In this document: positions 9,309 to 18,864 of the stretch, piece by piece | How positions within the stretch are numbered: the stretch's first letter is position 1 | Layout of the letters: every line of letters begins with the position of its first letter | From: AP-15 sp963845735 | GTDB lineage: Bacteria > Pseudomonadota > Alphaproteobacteria > ATCC43930 > CGMCC-115725 | Reading direction: 5' to 3' | DNA: 64,000 bases | NCBI GenBank assembly: GCA_963845735.1 | Contig: CAWJTR010000008.1 | Location: 186,001 to 250,000, forward strand | Position numbers and translations under genes: made by a program | Notes under the pieces: generated by a model | Told to the model about the DNA's origin: nothing | The model's input: the letters and a program-made list of their open reading frames with translations, nothing else | Databases searched by the model: none

Positions 9309-9943
9309 AAAGCCCGCTTGCCGAAGCACGGCGCGAGGCATTGATCGAGGCGATGCTGCCCGATGCGCCGTTCGACGGTTGGACCCGCGCCGGGCTCCGT
9401 CGGGCCGCGCGGCGACTCGCCGTGCCGGTCGGGGAGGCGCTGGCTTTGTTCCCGGGCGGGCCCGCCGATCTTGTCGCCGGCTTCAGCCGCTGGGCCGACC
9501 GGCGCATGCTCGACCGCCTGGAAATCTTGCCGCTCGATCCGCTGCGCGTTTCCGAACGCATCGCATTGGCGATCGGCGCCCGGCTGGACATTGTCGCGCC
9601 GTGGCGCGAGGGGGTGCGCCGGGCGCTTACGGTCCTGGCGCTGCCGCAGCATACTCCGCTTGCCATGCGTCTGACTTATGAGACGGTCGACGGAATCTGG
9701 TACGCCGCCGGCGACAACGCCACCGACTTCAGCTTTTACACAAAGCGCCTGATCTTGGCGGCGGTCTATAGCGCCACCGTACTCTATTGGCTCGACGACC
9801 ACTCCGAGGGTTCAGCCGACACCCGCGCCTTTCTTGATCGTCGTCTCGCCGATGCCGCCCGCATCGGCCGCGCCCGCCGCGACTTCGCAACGCTCGTCGA
9901 GCGCCTGCCGAACCCGTTTCGCTTGCTGCGCCCGCTCCGCTAA
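9305..9943 (+). CDS. COQ9 family protein (ubiquinone biosynthesis)
   Basis: This 212-residue protein belongs to the COQ9 family, which in mitochondria binds lipid and assists the COQ7 hydroxylase in ubiquinone synthesis. It has the TetR-like N-terminal fold (FDGWTRAGLRRAARRLAVP) and the characteristic C-terminal helices (WYAAGDNATDFSFYTKR, then AVYSATVLYWLDD). The aspartate and tryptophan pattern WYAAGD..TDFSFYTKR is a reliable family signature. The start ATG overlaps the deformylase stop. A quinone role agrees with ubiX a few kilobases away, but the two genes are not in one operon. Confidence 0.92.
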   Translation: MKSPLAEARREALIEAMLPDAPFDGWTRAGLRRAARRLAVPVGEALALFPGGPADLVAGFSRWADRRMLDRLEILPLDPLRVSERIALAIGARLDIVAPWREGVRRALTVLALPQHTPLAMRLTYETVDGIWYAAGDNATDFSFYTKRLILAAVYSATVLYWLDDHSEGSADTRAFLDRRLADAARIGRARRDFATLVERLPNPFRLLRPLR

Positions 9944-9953
9944 AGCCACGCTT

Positions 9954-11033
9954 TCAGCGGTGGGGAATGAGCCGCGTGACATGGCCCATTTTGCGACCAG
10001 GCTGGATTTCGGTCTTGCCGTAGAGGTGAAGCTTGGCCAGCGGGTCGCCAAGCGCCTCGCGCCACTTCTCGACATCGCGGCCGATCAGGTTCTTCATAAC
10101 TGCATCGGAATGGTGCACGACCGAGCCGAGCGGCAGCCCGCATAATGCGCGTACCAGCTGCTCGAACTGGCTGGTGACGCAAGCGTCAATCGTCCAGTGT
10201 CCTGAATTGTGCGGCCGCGGCGCCAGCTCGTTGACCAGAACCTCACCAGCTTGGGTCACAAACATTTCGACCGCCAACACCCCGACGAGATCGAGCTTTT
10301 CGGCAATGTGGCGGGCGATCGCCTCCGCCCGCATCGCTGTCTCGGCCCCGATCCGTGCCGGGGCGATGGTGGTGTCGAGGATATGCGCGGTATGCTGATT
10401 TTCGACCGGTGGGTAGGTTGCCCAGGTGCCGTTGCGGCCCCGCGCGACGATGACCGAGATCTCGCAGGCGAAATCGACAAAGCTTTCGAGAATGCCGATC
10501 TCGCCGCCCATATTCCGCCAGGCCTCTTCCGGCTTGGTCTCGGGGGTGAGCATCGTTTGGCCCTTGCCGTCATAGCCCATGCGCACGCTCTTCAGCACGG
10601 CGGGGTAGCCGAAGTCGTGCATCGCGCGGACCAGCGCCGCCGCGTTGGACACCTCCCGGTAAGCGGTGGTCGCGATATCGATCGAACGCAGAAAATCCTT
10701 CTCGCGCAAACGGTCCTGCGTGATTTCGAGAATTTCGGCGCGGGGCAGGACCAGCTTCGACGCCGCCACGAATCGCACCGCCTCGGCCGGTATGTTTTCG
10801 AACTCGAAGGTGACCACGTCGACCGCGGCGGCGAAGCGGTCCAGCGCCGCCAGATCGGAGAATTCGGCGACGGTCGCGGCGCGACACACCTGCTCGGTCG
10901 GGCTGTCCGGTTCCGTCGCGAAGACATGACAGCGATAGCCGAGCCGCGCCGCAGCGAGCGCCGTCATCCGCCCGAGCTGACCGCCGCCCAAAATCCCGAT
11001 CGTCGTCCCCGGAGCCAGCACCCGCTCGGGCAT
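9954..11033 (-). CDS. purK: 5-(carboxyamino)imidazole ribonucleotide synthase
   Basis: This ATP-grasp enzyme of de novo purine synthesis makes N5-CAIR from AIR, bicarbonate and ATP. The 359-residue chain begins with the GILGGGQLGRM nucleotide loop, then the ATP-grasp core (YPAVLKSVRMGYDGKGQ, then ESFVDFACEISVIVAR) and the metal-binding VNELAPRPHNSGHWT segment. The frame is intact. I prefer the ATG at 11031-11033, which overlaps the purE stop as TGATG; a GTG one codon upstream is also possible. The next enzyme of the pathway, PurE, is encoded directly upstream in the same operon. Confidence 0.95.
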   Translation of the reverse strand: MPERVLAPGTTIGILGGGQLGRMTALAAARLGYRCHVFATEPDSPTEQVCRAATVAEFSDLAALDRFAAAVDVVTFEFENIPAEAVRFVAASKLVLPRAEILEITQDRLREKDFLRSIDIATTAYREVSNAAALVRAMHDFGYPAVLKSVRMGYDGKGQTMLTPETKPEEAWRNMGGEIGILESFVDFACEISVIVARGRNGTWATYPPVENQHTAHILDTTIAPARIGAETAMRAEAIARHIAEKLDLVGVLAVEMFVTQAGEVLVNELAPRPHNSGHWTIDACVTSQFEQLVRALCGLPLGSVVHHSDAVMKNLIGRDVEKWREALGDPLAKLHLYGKTEIQPGRKMGHVTRLIPHR

Positions 11034-11527
11034 CACAGAGGGTCCGGGCGGTCGGCCACGCGCTCGGTCTGAACTTGCCGCCAGCCGTCGACAGCCTGTG
11101 CGGCGGCGGCGTCGGAAAGCCCGAGAATTGCCGCCGCAAAAAGGGCTGCGTTGACGGCGCCGGCCTCGCCGATGGCAAAGGTCGCCACCGGGATCCCGGC
11201 CGGCATCTGCACGATCGACAGCAGGCTGTCGACGCCTTTGAGAACCCGGCTTTCGATCGGTACGCCGAGCACCGGCAGCGGCGATAGGGCAGCGGCCATG
11301 CCGGGCAGGTGGGCAGCACCCCCGGCGCCGGCGATGATCACACGCACGCCGCGCGAACGCGCCGTGCGGGCGTAGTCGTAAAGCCGGTCGGGCGTGCGAT
11401 GTGCCGAGACGATCCGCGTCTCATAAGCGATTCCCAGCCGATCGAGCGTTCCGGCAGCGTGGTGCATCGTGCGCCAATCGGATTGGCTGCCCATGATGAT
11501 GCCCACTGCCGGGCCGGCCTCGCTCAT
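11033..11527 (-). CDS. purE: 5-(carboxyamino)imidazole ribonucleotide mutase
   Basis: This 164-residue class I PurE converts N5-CAIR to CAIR. Key family motifs are visible: GIIMGSQSDW (phosphate and CO2 site), VSAHRTPDRLYDYA with the catalytic His, and IIAGAGGAAHLPGM. The C-terminus has GVPIESRVLKGVDSLLSIVQMP and the Ala-rich final helix. The start ATG at 11525-11527 yields the standard N-terminus MSEAGPAVGIIMGS. It is the first gene of a purE-purK operon. Confidence 0.95.
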   Translation of the reverse strand: MSEAGPAVGIIMGSQSDWRTMHHAAGTLDRLGIAYETRIVSAHRTPDRLYDYARTARSRGVRVIIAGAGGAAHLPGMAAALSPLPVLGVPIESRVLKGVDSLLSIVQMPAGIPVATFAIGEAGAVNAALFAAAILGLSDAAAAQAVDGWRQVQTERVADRPDPL

Positions 11528-11599
11528 TCGGCTCTTTCCGTAATCGGGGCGTATTATAGATGGAGGACAGCAGCGCACAACCACCCCGAACCGCGGCGT

Positions 11600-11803
11600 T
11601 TAGGCAATGATGTCGGGTAGCAGCTCGCTTTCGATTTTCAGTATCTGGTCTTTCAGCAGCAGCTTGCGCTTTTTGAGGCGCTGCAGCCGGAGCTGGTCGA
11701 ACGGGGCGTGCTCGGAGAGGCGGGCGATCACATCGTCAAGGTCGCGGTGCTCGCTTTTCAGCACGGCGAGCCTCGCCTTCAATGCTTCGGTGTCGAGGTC
11801 CAT
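11600..11803 (-). CDS. YdcH family protein (DUF465)
   Basis: This 67-residue helical protein has a heptad-like charge pattern typical of DUF465: LKARLAVLKSEHRDLDDVI, then LRLQRLKKRKLLLKDQI and a short acidic end. The function of the family is unknown. The ATG at 11801-11803 is chosen over one 12 codons upstream because the extra residues are not conserved. It lies opposite the TIGR02444 gene, and a second YdcH protein is encoded at 13065. Confidence 0.85.
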   Translation of the reverse strand: MDLDTEALKARLAVLKSEHRDLDDVIARLSEHAPFDQLRLQRLKKRKLLLKDQILKIESELLPDIIA

Positions 11804-11844
11804 GGCCGTTGGCGCGAAATTTGACGGGCACCATATCACTTTTG

Positions 11845-12360
11845 ATGACCGGGGTCGCCGACATACCGCTCGCCGACGCGGCGGCCGAGCTTTGGGAATT
11901 TTCGCTCGACTTTTATGCCCGGCCCGGTGTCTCGGCGGCGCTGATCGAGTTGCAGGACCGCGCCGGCCTCGACGTCAACCTGATCCTGTTCGCGCTGTGG
12001 CACGGCTTGTCGGGGCGGGGCCGGCTCGATGACGAGAGGTTGGCGGTAGCCGACCAAGCCGCCCGCGCAATCCAGACGGAAATCGTCACGCCGTTGCGGG
12101 CATTGCGGCGGCGGCTCAGAACCGACCCCGATGCGGAGATCCAGCACCTGCGAGAGGCGATCAAGGCGCTCGAGCTCGATGCTGAAAAAATCGCGCAGGC
12201 CCGCCTCGCCGGCTGCGCCGGGCCGCCCGCCACCGACGTCGATCCGGTCGAGCGCCTTGCCGCCGCCGGGGCAAATCTCACCCTATCCCTCGGCGCCGAT
12301 CGGGCGCACGGCGCGGCGGCGGGTGTCATCCGCCGAGCCCTCGAAGAGCTGGGGCGATAA
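11845..12360 (+). CDS. TIGR02444 family protein
   Basis: This 171-residue protein matches the TIGR02444 family of short alphaproteobacterial and gammaproteobacterial proteins of unknown function. Characteristic parts are ELWEFSLDFYARPGVSAA near the N-terminus, LDVNLILFALWHGLSGRG, and a helical C-terminal half with IQTEIVTPLRALRRRL. There is no catalytic motif, signal peptide or membrane segment. It is divergent from the first YdcH gene and convergent with ubiX, whose stop is two bases away. Confidence 0.85.
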   Translation: MTGVADIPLADAAAELWEFSLDFYARPGVSAALIELQDRAGLDVNLILFALWHGLSGRGRLDDERLAVADQAARAIQTEIVTPLRALRRRLRTDPDAEIQHLREAIKALELDAEKIAQARLAGCAGPPATDVDPVERLAAAGANLTLSLGADRAHGAAAGVIRRALEELGR

Positions 12361-12361
12361 T

Positions 12362-12940
12362 TCAGCTCTCGCCCCAACGGCGAACCGTCCCGCTGTCGAG
12401 CCCGAATAGATCGAGGACGCGGCCGAGGGTCTGATCGATCATCTCCGCTATCGTGGCGGGCTTTGCGTAAAAGGCAGGGACCGGCGGGGCGATGACCGCG
12501 CCCATTTCCGACAGCGCGGTCATCGTCCGCAGATGGCCGGTGTGCAATGGGGTTTCGCGCACGACGAGCACGAGACGCCGCCGCTCCTTTAGCACCACAT
12601 CCGCCGCCCGGGTCAGCAATGTCGTCGTGGCGCCGCTGGCGATCTCGGCCATGCTGCGGATCGAGCAGGGGGCGACGACCATTCCCATCGTCCGGAACGA
12701 GCCGGATGAGATCGGCGCGGCCATGTCGCCAATCGCATGCACGACATCGGCGCGGGCGCGCACCGCAGCCGGTTTCAGATCGGTTTCGAGCGCCAAGGTC
12801 ACCTCGGCCGCCCGGCTGATGACGAGATGAGTCTCGACCGGCAACGGCCGCAACAGCTCGAGCAGCCGCGCGCCGTAGATCACGCCGGAGGCACCGCTGA
12901 TCCCGACGATCATGCGCGGCATTGCGGATGTTTCTCTCAT
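12362..12940 (-). CDS. ubiX: Flavin prenyltransferase UbiX
   Basis: This 192-residue enzyme joins FMN to dimethylallyl phosphate to make prenylated FMN, the cofactor of UbiD-type decarboxylases in ubiquinone and aromatic-acid metabolism. The N-terminal IVGISGASGVIYGARLLE loop binds flavin phosphate. Further signatures are APISSGSFRTMGMVVAPCS, RRRLVLVVRETPLHTGHLR and the GAVIAPPVPAFYAKPATI segment near the C-terminus. The start could be at 12940, 12922 or 12913. No ubiD lies in the window. Confidence 0.94.
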   Translation of the reverse strand: MRETSAMPRMIVGISGASGVIYGARLLELLRPLPVETHLVISRAAEVTLALETDLKPAAVRARADVVHAIGDMAAPISSGSFRTMGMVVAPCSIRSMAEIASGATTTLLTRAADVVLKERRRLVLVVRETPLHTGHLRTMTALSEMGAVIAPPVPAFYAKPATIAEMIDQTLGRVLDLFGLDSGTVRRWGES

Positions 12941-13064
12941 CGGGACCTCTTTGAAATTTGCGGTCTTGACATATTTTCGTCATCGAGGGGTGCATGGCCC
13001 CTGGCCGGACCCCCGACCCGGCGTTACCATCGGGGGCGGTGATCGTCTATCAGGAGGATTGTGC

Positions 13065-13232
13065 ATGTCGCTGCAGGATCGCATCGAAGCGCTGAGAGAA
13101 AAGCATGCGGCACTCGAACGCGCCATCGATGAGGAGAACAGCCGTCCGCTGCCAAACGACGACGCGATCTCCGATCTGAAGCGTCAGAAACTCCGCATCA
13201 AGGACGAAATTTTTCAATTGGAGAGCCACTAA
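13065..13232 (+). CDS. YdcH family protein (DUF465), second copy
   Basis: This 55-residue DUF465 protein reads MSLQDRIEALREKHAALE at the N-terminus, then NDDAISDLKRQKLRIKDEI near the end. AGGAGG precedes the ATG by seven bases, and an intrinsic terminator follows 33 bases after the stop, so it is a monocistronic unit. The family is of unknown function; paralogues are common in alphaproteobacteria. Confidence 0.88.
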   Translation: MSLQDRIEALREKHAALERAIDEENSRPLPNDDAISDLKRQKLRIKDEIFQLESH

Positions 13233-13265
13233 CGCGCCGCGATCGGCCATTTCGGTCTTTCGCTG

Positions 13266-13300
13266 AAACCGGGAGGGGCGAGCATCCTTCCCGGTTTTTT
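13266..13300 (+). terminator. Rho-independent terminator after YdcH gene
   Basis: AAACCGGGA (13266-13274) pairs perfectly with TCCCGGTTT and runs into a T6 tract ending at 13300. It lies 33 bases after the YdcH stop codon on the same strand. Confidence 0.85.
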
Positions 13301-13474
13301 GTGCCCGAAGCGCGGCGGGCTCCAGCACAGGCACAAATCCTCCCTCTCGCGCACCGCCAAGCCGCGCGTGTCCCATCTGCCGACCCTGAACGGGACAGCC
13401 CGTGCCGATCTCGCCTTGAGCCGACTTCCTTCCTCACAAGTGGCGTAAGGTAATCCAAGAATGACCGCGGCGAG

Positions 13475-15091
13475 TCACGCCGCCAGTTTCTGCCGCGCGT
13501 CGGCCAGAATCATCGCGGCGCCCTTTTCGGCGACCATGATGGTCGGGGCGTTGGTGTTGGTCGACGTCACCGCCGGCATCACCGAAGCGTCGATCACCCG
13601 CAGCCCGTCGAGCCCGTGAACGCGCAGCTGGTCGTCGACCACCGCCATCTGGTCGCGGCCCATCTTGCAGCTGCACGTCGCGTGAAACACGGTCGAGCCA
13701 TACTGCCGCGCATAGTCGAGCAATTCGTCGTCGGTCTGAACATCCTTGCCGGGGATGGTCTCGCCAACGACGTATTTGGCGATCGCCGGCGCGGCGAACA
13801 GCCGCCGCGCCATCTTCAGCCCGCCGATTACCGCCCGCCGATCGGTGTCCTCGGCGAGATAGCGCGGATTGATCGCCGGCTGCTCGGCCGGGTTTGGCGA
13901 TTTCGCCTCGACATAGCCGCGGCTCAGCGGGCGCATCTGCCACATGCCGATGGTCATGCCGGGCTTGTCGTCGAGCCGCCGCACCGGCCCCGGGGCGAAG
14001 CTGCCCGGCGAGAACAGGCATTGGACGTCCGGGGTGGCCGATTCTTCGAGCACCTTGACCGAGGCGCAGACCAGTGACGAGGCATAGGTCAGCATGCCGG
14101 TCCCGCTGAACAGGTAGCGCAATATCTCGCCGGCAAACGGCAGGCCGCGCGATTTCTCGTTCAACGTCTTGGCGCCGGCGACAGAGCAGGCGACCCGCGC
14201 GATGTAATGGTCCTGAAAATTCTTGCCGACCCCCGGCAAGCCATGCTGGACCGGGATGCCGACGCGGCCGAGATGGTCGGGGTCGCCGACCCCGGATAGT
14301 TGCAGGATGTGCGGCGAGCCGATGGCGCCGGCGGACAAAATCACCTCGCGCGCCGCATCGACCCGCTCGACGGCCCCGCCGCGCCCGTATTCGACGCCGA
14401 CCGCGCGGCCGCCGTCGAACAGCACGCGGCGCACCAGCGCGCCGGTGATGATTTGCAGGTTCGGCCGCTTTTTCGCGGCCCGCAGATAGGTGCGCGCGGC
14501 ACTCTGCCGCCGCCGCCCGCGGCGGGTCTGCTGAACCCAGCCGATATTGTCGCCGGAGCCAGGCGGCAAATGGTTGACGTCCTGATGATATTCGAGCCCG
14601 ATCTGTTGGCCGGCCTCGATCATCGTGTGGCACAAGAGCGGCCGGTCGGAGGCGTTCGAAGTCAACAGCGGTCCGCCCTCGCCGTGAAACGCGTCCTCCC
14701 CGCGCTCCCAGCTTTCGGCCTTTTTGAAATAGGGCAGCACATCGTCCCACGACCAGCCGCGATTGCCGAGCTGCCCCCAATGGTCGAAATCCTCGGGCTG
14801 GCCGCGGACATAGATCATGCCGTTGATCGAGCTGGAACCGCCCAGCACGCGGCCGCGCGGATAGGGGATGGCGCGCCCGTTGGTGCCGGGGTCGGGCTCG
14901 GCCGTGTAGCCCCAGGTGATCGTCGGATGATCCAGCAGCCTCATATAGCCGGCCGGGATGTGGATCAGCGGGTTGCGGTCCGGCCCGCCGGCCTCGATCA
15001 GCACGACGCGCGTGCCGGGATCTTCGCTCAGCCGATTGGCCAGCACGCACCCCGCCGAGCCGGCGCCGACAATGACATAATCCGCCTTCAT
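13475..15091 (-). CDS. GMC family FAD-dependent oxidoreductase (choline dehydrogenase-like)
   Basis: This 538-residue flavoprotein would oxidise an alcohol to an aldehyde. The FAD-binding GxGxxG loop (IVGAGSAG) is at residues 7-14, followed by the acidic strand end VLIEAGG. GMC signature 1 appears as PRGRVLGGSSSINGMIYVRG and signature 2 as GAIGSPHILQLSGVG. The C-terminal active site has FHATCSCKMG and NTNAPT, giving the His/Asn pair typical of the choline dehydrogenase branch. The frame is intact. The ATG at 15089-15091 is used; 15 extra upstream codons come from a dispersed repeat. Without a betaine aldehyde dehydrogenase or transporter nearby, the substrate is open. Confidence 0.9.
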   Translation of the reverse strand: MKADYVIVGAGSAGCVLANRLSEDPGTRVVLIEAGGPDRNPLIHIPAGYMRLLDHPTITWGYTAEPDPGTNGRAIPYPRGRVLGGSSSINGMIYVRGQPEDFDHWGQLGNRGWSWDDVLPYFKKAESWERGEDAFHGEGGPLLTSNASDRPLLCHTMIEAGQQIGLEYHQDVNHLPPGSGDNIGWVQQTRRGRRRQSAARTYLRAAKKRPNLQIITGALVRRVLFDGGRAVGVEYGRGGAVERVDAAREVILSAGAIGSPHILQLSGVGDPDHLGRVGIPVQHGLPGVGKNFQDHYIARVACSVAGAKTLNEKSRGLPFAGEILRYLFSGTGMLTYASSLVCASVKVLEESATPDVQCLFSPGSFAPGPVRRLDDKPGMTIGMWQMRPLSRGYVEAKSPNPAEQPAINPRYLAEDTDRRAVIGGLKMARRLFAAPAIAKYVVGETIPGKDVQTDDELLDYARQYGSTVFHATCSCKMGRDQMAVVDDQLRVHGLDGLRVIDASVMPAVTSTNTNAPTIMVAEKGAAMILADARQKLAA

Positions 15092-15107
15092 GCCTGTCCC
15101 TCCGCGG

Positions 15108-15166
15108 TGATTGCGAGGAGCGGAGCGACGAAGCAATTTCGATGGATTGCTTCGCGTCGCCCACTA
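15108..15166. repeat. Dispersed repeat, family C, copy 1
   Basis: ATTGCGAGGAGC, a GCGACGAAGCAAT stretch and GGATTGCTTCGC form an interrupted palindrome. The inverse of 37465-37556 carries the same elements. It occupies the gap between the GMC oxidoreductase and amidohydrolase genes. Confidence 0.7.
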
Positions 15167-15212
15167 CGACGTCGAATATGTTTGCGCGGCGTCGGTTCCA
15201 GCACTTGGTTTG

Positions 15213-16296
15213 TCAGTTGATCCCGAGCAATTTGGCGGCGGTGCCGCCGAGGATCGCGATCTTGTCGTCGTCGCTCGAGCCCTGGGGTCGATAGGATGTG
15301 ATCGACCGGCACCTTGTTCCACGGAAACGGGTAATCGGTGCCGAGCACGACCTGGCCGACGCCGCTCTCGGCGATCAGGTGGCGCATCGCCTCGCCGGTG
15401 AACATGATCGAATCGAAAAACAGCTGACCGTCCTTCAGGTATTGGGTCGGCTTTTTCTTGGGCAACGGGCCGACGCGGTTCGGGAAGGTCGTGATCACCG
15501 CATCCGAGCGGTTGGCGTAGGACGGCAGAAAGCCGCCGCCATGCGCGGCGCAGATCTTGAGCCCCGGAAAGCGGTCGAGTGTCCCCTCGAAAATCAGATG
15601 CGACAGTGCGATCGTGGTTTCGAGCGGGTTGCCGATCGTGTTGGTCAACAACCCGCTGCCGCCGAGTCGGCCGCTGGGCTCCAATTCCCTGGTGCCGAGC
15701 GGGTGCATGAAGATCAGGATGCCGAGTTCCTCGGCCTTGGCCCAGACCGGGTGGAATTTCGGATCGGCCAATTCCTGGCCGGCGACGCTGCCGCCGACCG
15801 ACAGGCCGCGCAGCCCCAAACTCTTGACCGCGTAGTCGAGCTGCTCGACGGCGAGCTGCGGATGCTGCAACGCGACCGTCGCAAAGGCGACAAAGCGGTC
15901 GGGGGTGGCGGCGCAGAATTCGGCGAGCTTTTCGTTCTGGATCTTGATCAGCTCGGCGGCCGCATCGCGCTCGGCGCGATACCAGTAGGGGTTGATGCTC
16001 AGCGCCTCGACATCGACACCTTCGGCGTCCATCTCGGCGATGCGGTCCGCCACGTTCGACCACAACAGCCCCGGCGCCTCCAGCGGGTGATTGATCACCG
16101 CCGCCGCCTCCGGAACGATGGTATGGGCGTGGACATCGACGGTCTTGACCCGCTTGCCGTTGACGACGACTTCGCGCCGCCGCCCCGGTTGCGCCGATCC
16201 TTGAGCGGCATGCGCCGGCCGGGCGTTCGTCAGGCTGCACCCGACAAAGGCGATCCCGGCGAGCGCGCCGGTCAACAATTCTGCGCCGATAGCCAT
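15213..16296 (-). CDS. Amidohydrolase family 2 (ACMSD-like), frameshifted near the end
   Basis: This is a TIM-barrel metal-dependent hydrolase or decarboxylase of about 360 residues. Metal-ligand motifs are VDVHAHT (His-x-His) near residue 60, MHPLGT, CAAHGGGFLP and GTDYPFPW. The first 35 residues are hydrophobic and end in PAHA, which suggests export, as seen in some relatives. The frame breaks near 15283: removing one G changes LERRRQ to LSDDDKIAILGGTAAKLLG, the conserved family C-terminus, with its stop at 15213. This is therefore probably an insertion error. The start ATG at 16294-16296 follows GAGGGGACACGGG. Confidence 0.85.
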
Positions 16297-16475
16297 GTCC
16301 CGTGTCCCCTCGTTGATCACAATCGGGGAAATCTAAGCCGCCGGCGTGGCGCGACGCTACCTGTTTGGAAATCGGCCCGGTTCGGCTCGGATGCGAGAGG
16401 CCGCCACGGCGGCTCGGCTGGACCTCCTCGGGCAATTCCCCCACACTCGCGCGATGGCAACGGAGGGTTTGATCC

Positions 16476-18840
16476 ATGAACGACATCGGACCCCCTTATG
16501 TCGGGCGCTCGCTGCTGCGGCGCGAAGACCGGCGCCTGTTGACCGGCCAAGGGCAGTTCATCGCCGATCTCGTCCTGCCGCAAATGCTGCACGCGGTCCT
16601 CGTGCGCAGCCCGGTGGCGCATGCCCGCATCCGCTCGGTCGATCTGTCGCGAGCGGCGGCGATGCCCGGCGTCGTGGTCGCGCTCAACGGCGCCGATTTG
16701 CTGCGGCTGCTGCCGCCGGTGCCCGAGGGGCAGATTTCGATGCCGAGCAAATGGGCGACGGCGATCCAGCACAAATTCCTCAACCCGCAAGAGCCGCTGC
16801 TGGCGCATGACAAGGCCCGCCATGTCGGCGAGGCGATCGCGATCATCGTCGCCGAAACCCGCGACCAGGCCGAAGACGCGGCCGAGCTCGTCAGCCTGCG
16901 ACCTCGAAGCGCTCCCGGCGGTGGTCGACCCCGAGGCGGCGTTGCGTCCCGACAGCCCGATCATTCACGAGCGATACGGCACGAACCTGATCGGCGCCTT
17001 CTCGGTCGGCCGGGGTGAGGTCGACATAGCATTCGCCACGGCGCCCCACCGGCTGCAGCGCCGCTTCTACCACCACCGCTACGCCGCGGTGCCGATGGAG
17101 TGCCGCGGTGTCGTCGCCGCTTATGATCGGCGCACCAACTCGGCGACGATCTGGTCTTCGACCCAGGTGGTGCATTGGGTACGCCGTGAAGCGGCGGGCC
17201 TGCTGGGTCTGCCGGAGGCGCGGGTCCGTTGCATCGCGCTCGATGTCGGCGGCGGCTTTGGCGGCAAGGGCCATGTCTACCCCGAAGACCTGCTGATCAC
17301 CTTCCTTGCACGCAAAATCGGCCGTCCGGTGCGCTGGATCGAGGAGCGCCGCGAGCACATGATCAGCGCGACCCATTCGCGCGACCAATTGCACGATGTC
17401 GAGGTCGCCTTCGACGCCGACGGGCGTATCCTGGCCTTGCGCGACGACTACATCGTCGATTGCGGCGCGTGGAACCCGATCGGCTCGGGTGTCGCCTACA
17501 ACACCGCGGTCCACCTGACCGGCCCCTACAAGATCGAGAATTTGGCGGCGTCCGGAAGGATCGTCGTCACCAACAAGGTCCCGAACGCCCCCTATCGCGG
17601 CGCCGGCCGCCCGGAAGCCGCCTTCGCGATGGAGCGCACCATCGACCTGGTGGCGCGCACCCTGGGCTTGGAGCCGGCCGAGGTGCGGCGGCGCAACATG
17701 ATCCGTGCCGAGGAGATGCCATATCGGGTCGGCATCCCTTATCGCGACGGCGAGCCGATCGTCTACGACAGCGGCGATTACCCCGGCGCGCTGCAAAAGG
17801 CGCTCGACGCCGTCGGCGGCGTCGCGGCGTTCCGCCAGCGCCAACAGCAGGCGCGACGCGAGGGCCGCTATCTCGGTCTCGGCATCGGCTTTTATATCGA
17901 GGGCACCGGGGTCGGCCCGTTCGAGAGCGCCTTTGTCCGCGTCGACCCGTCCGGCAAGATCTATGTCTCGTGCGGCGCCGCCCCGCAGGGCCAGGGCATG
18001 GAGACGATCTTTTCCCAGGTGATGGCCGACCTGTGGAAGGTGGCGCCCGAGGACGTCGTCCCGACCTTCGCCGACACCGCGGCGATCGCGATCGGCTTTG
18101 GCACGATGGCGAGCCGCAGCACTGTCACCGCCTCGGCGGCGATGCACGTCGCCAGTGGGCGCCTGCGCGACAAAGTCTTCTCGATCGCCTCCCATCTCCT
18201 CGAATGCGCGCCGGCCGATCTCGAATTGCGCGAGGGCGGCGTCGGCGTCGTCGGCGTGCCGGGGGCGCAGGTGAGCCTCGCCCAGGTGGCGCAGGCGGCC
18301 CGCCCCGGCTGGGAGATCACCCGCCCGCCGGGGGTCGAGGCCGGCCTCGAGGAAATTTGCTACTGGCAGCCGGAAACCGTCACCTGGAGCTATGCCGTGC
18401 ATGTCGCGATCGTCGAGGTCGACCGCGAAACCGGCCGGGTCGCCATCGATAACTACGCGGTCGCCCACGATTGCGGTGTTGTCGTCAACCCGATGCTGGT
18501 CGAGGGCCAGGTCATGGGCGGCGCCGCGCAGGGGCTCGGCGGCATCCTCTCGGAGGCGATCGTCTACGATGCCGACGGGCAGCTGCTCTCCGGCTCGCTG
18601 ATGGATTACGCGCTGCCGACCGCCGGCGACATCCCGCCGATGACGATCGTGCACCAGCACTCGCCCTCGCCGCTGAACCCGCTCGGCGTCAAAGGGGTCG
18701 GCGAAGGCGGCGCCGTCGCCCCGCCGGCGGCGATCGCCAACGCCGTGTGCGACGCCCTGGCTCCGTTCGGCGTCGAGGTCAATGCGACGCCGATCAGGCC
18801 GGAACAGCTCGTGCGTGCGATCCGGGCCGCGAGCGGCTGA
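16476..18840 (+). CDS. Xanthine dehydrogenase family molybdopterin-binding subunit, frameshifted
   Basis: This is the large molybdenum-cofactor subunit of a CO dehydrogenase/xanthine dehydrogenase-type hydroxylase, about 787 residues. Part 1 (16476 to about 16895) begins VGRSLLRREDRRLLTGQG. Part 2 has GGGFGGKG, NAPYRGAGRPEAAF (the form II-type loop), AAPQGQGMET, and GVKGVGEGGAVAPPAA with the catalytic Glu. The frame breaks near 16896 in ELV-S/CDLEALPAV; removing one C of a CC pair restores it. Neither the FAD nor the [2Fe-2S] subunit gene is adjacent, which is unusual for this family. The substrate is unknown. Confidence 0.88.
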
Positions 18841-18864
18841 AGCGCGGTCTGACCGAATCTGCGG

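Noticed and set aside
16891..18660. Long minus-strand open frame opposite the molybdenum hydroxylase
   Set aside because: It mirrors a conserved gene, has no family motif and is rich in His/Asp/Arg, as expected from the reverse of a high-GC gene.
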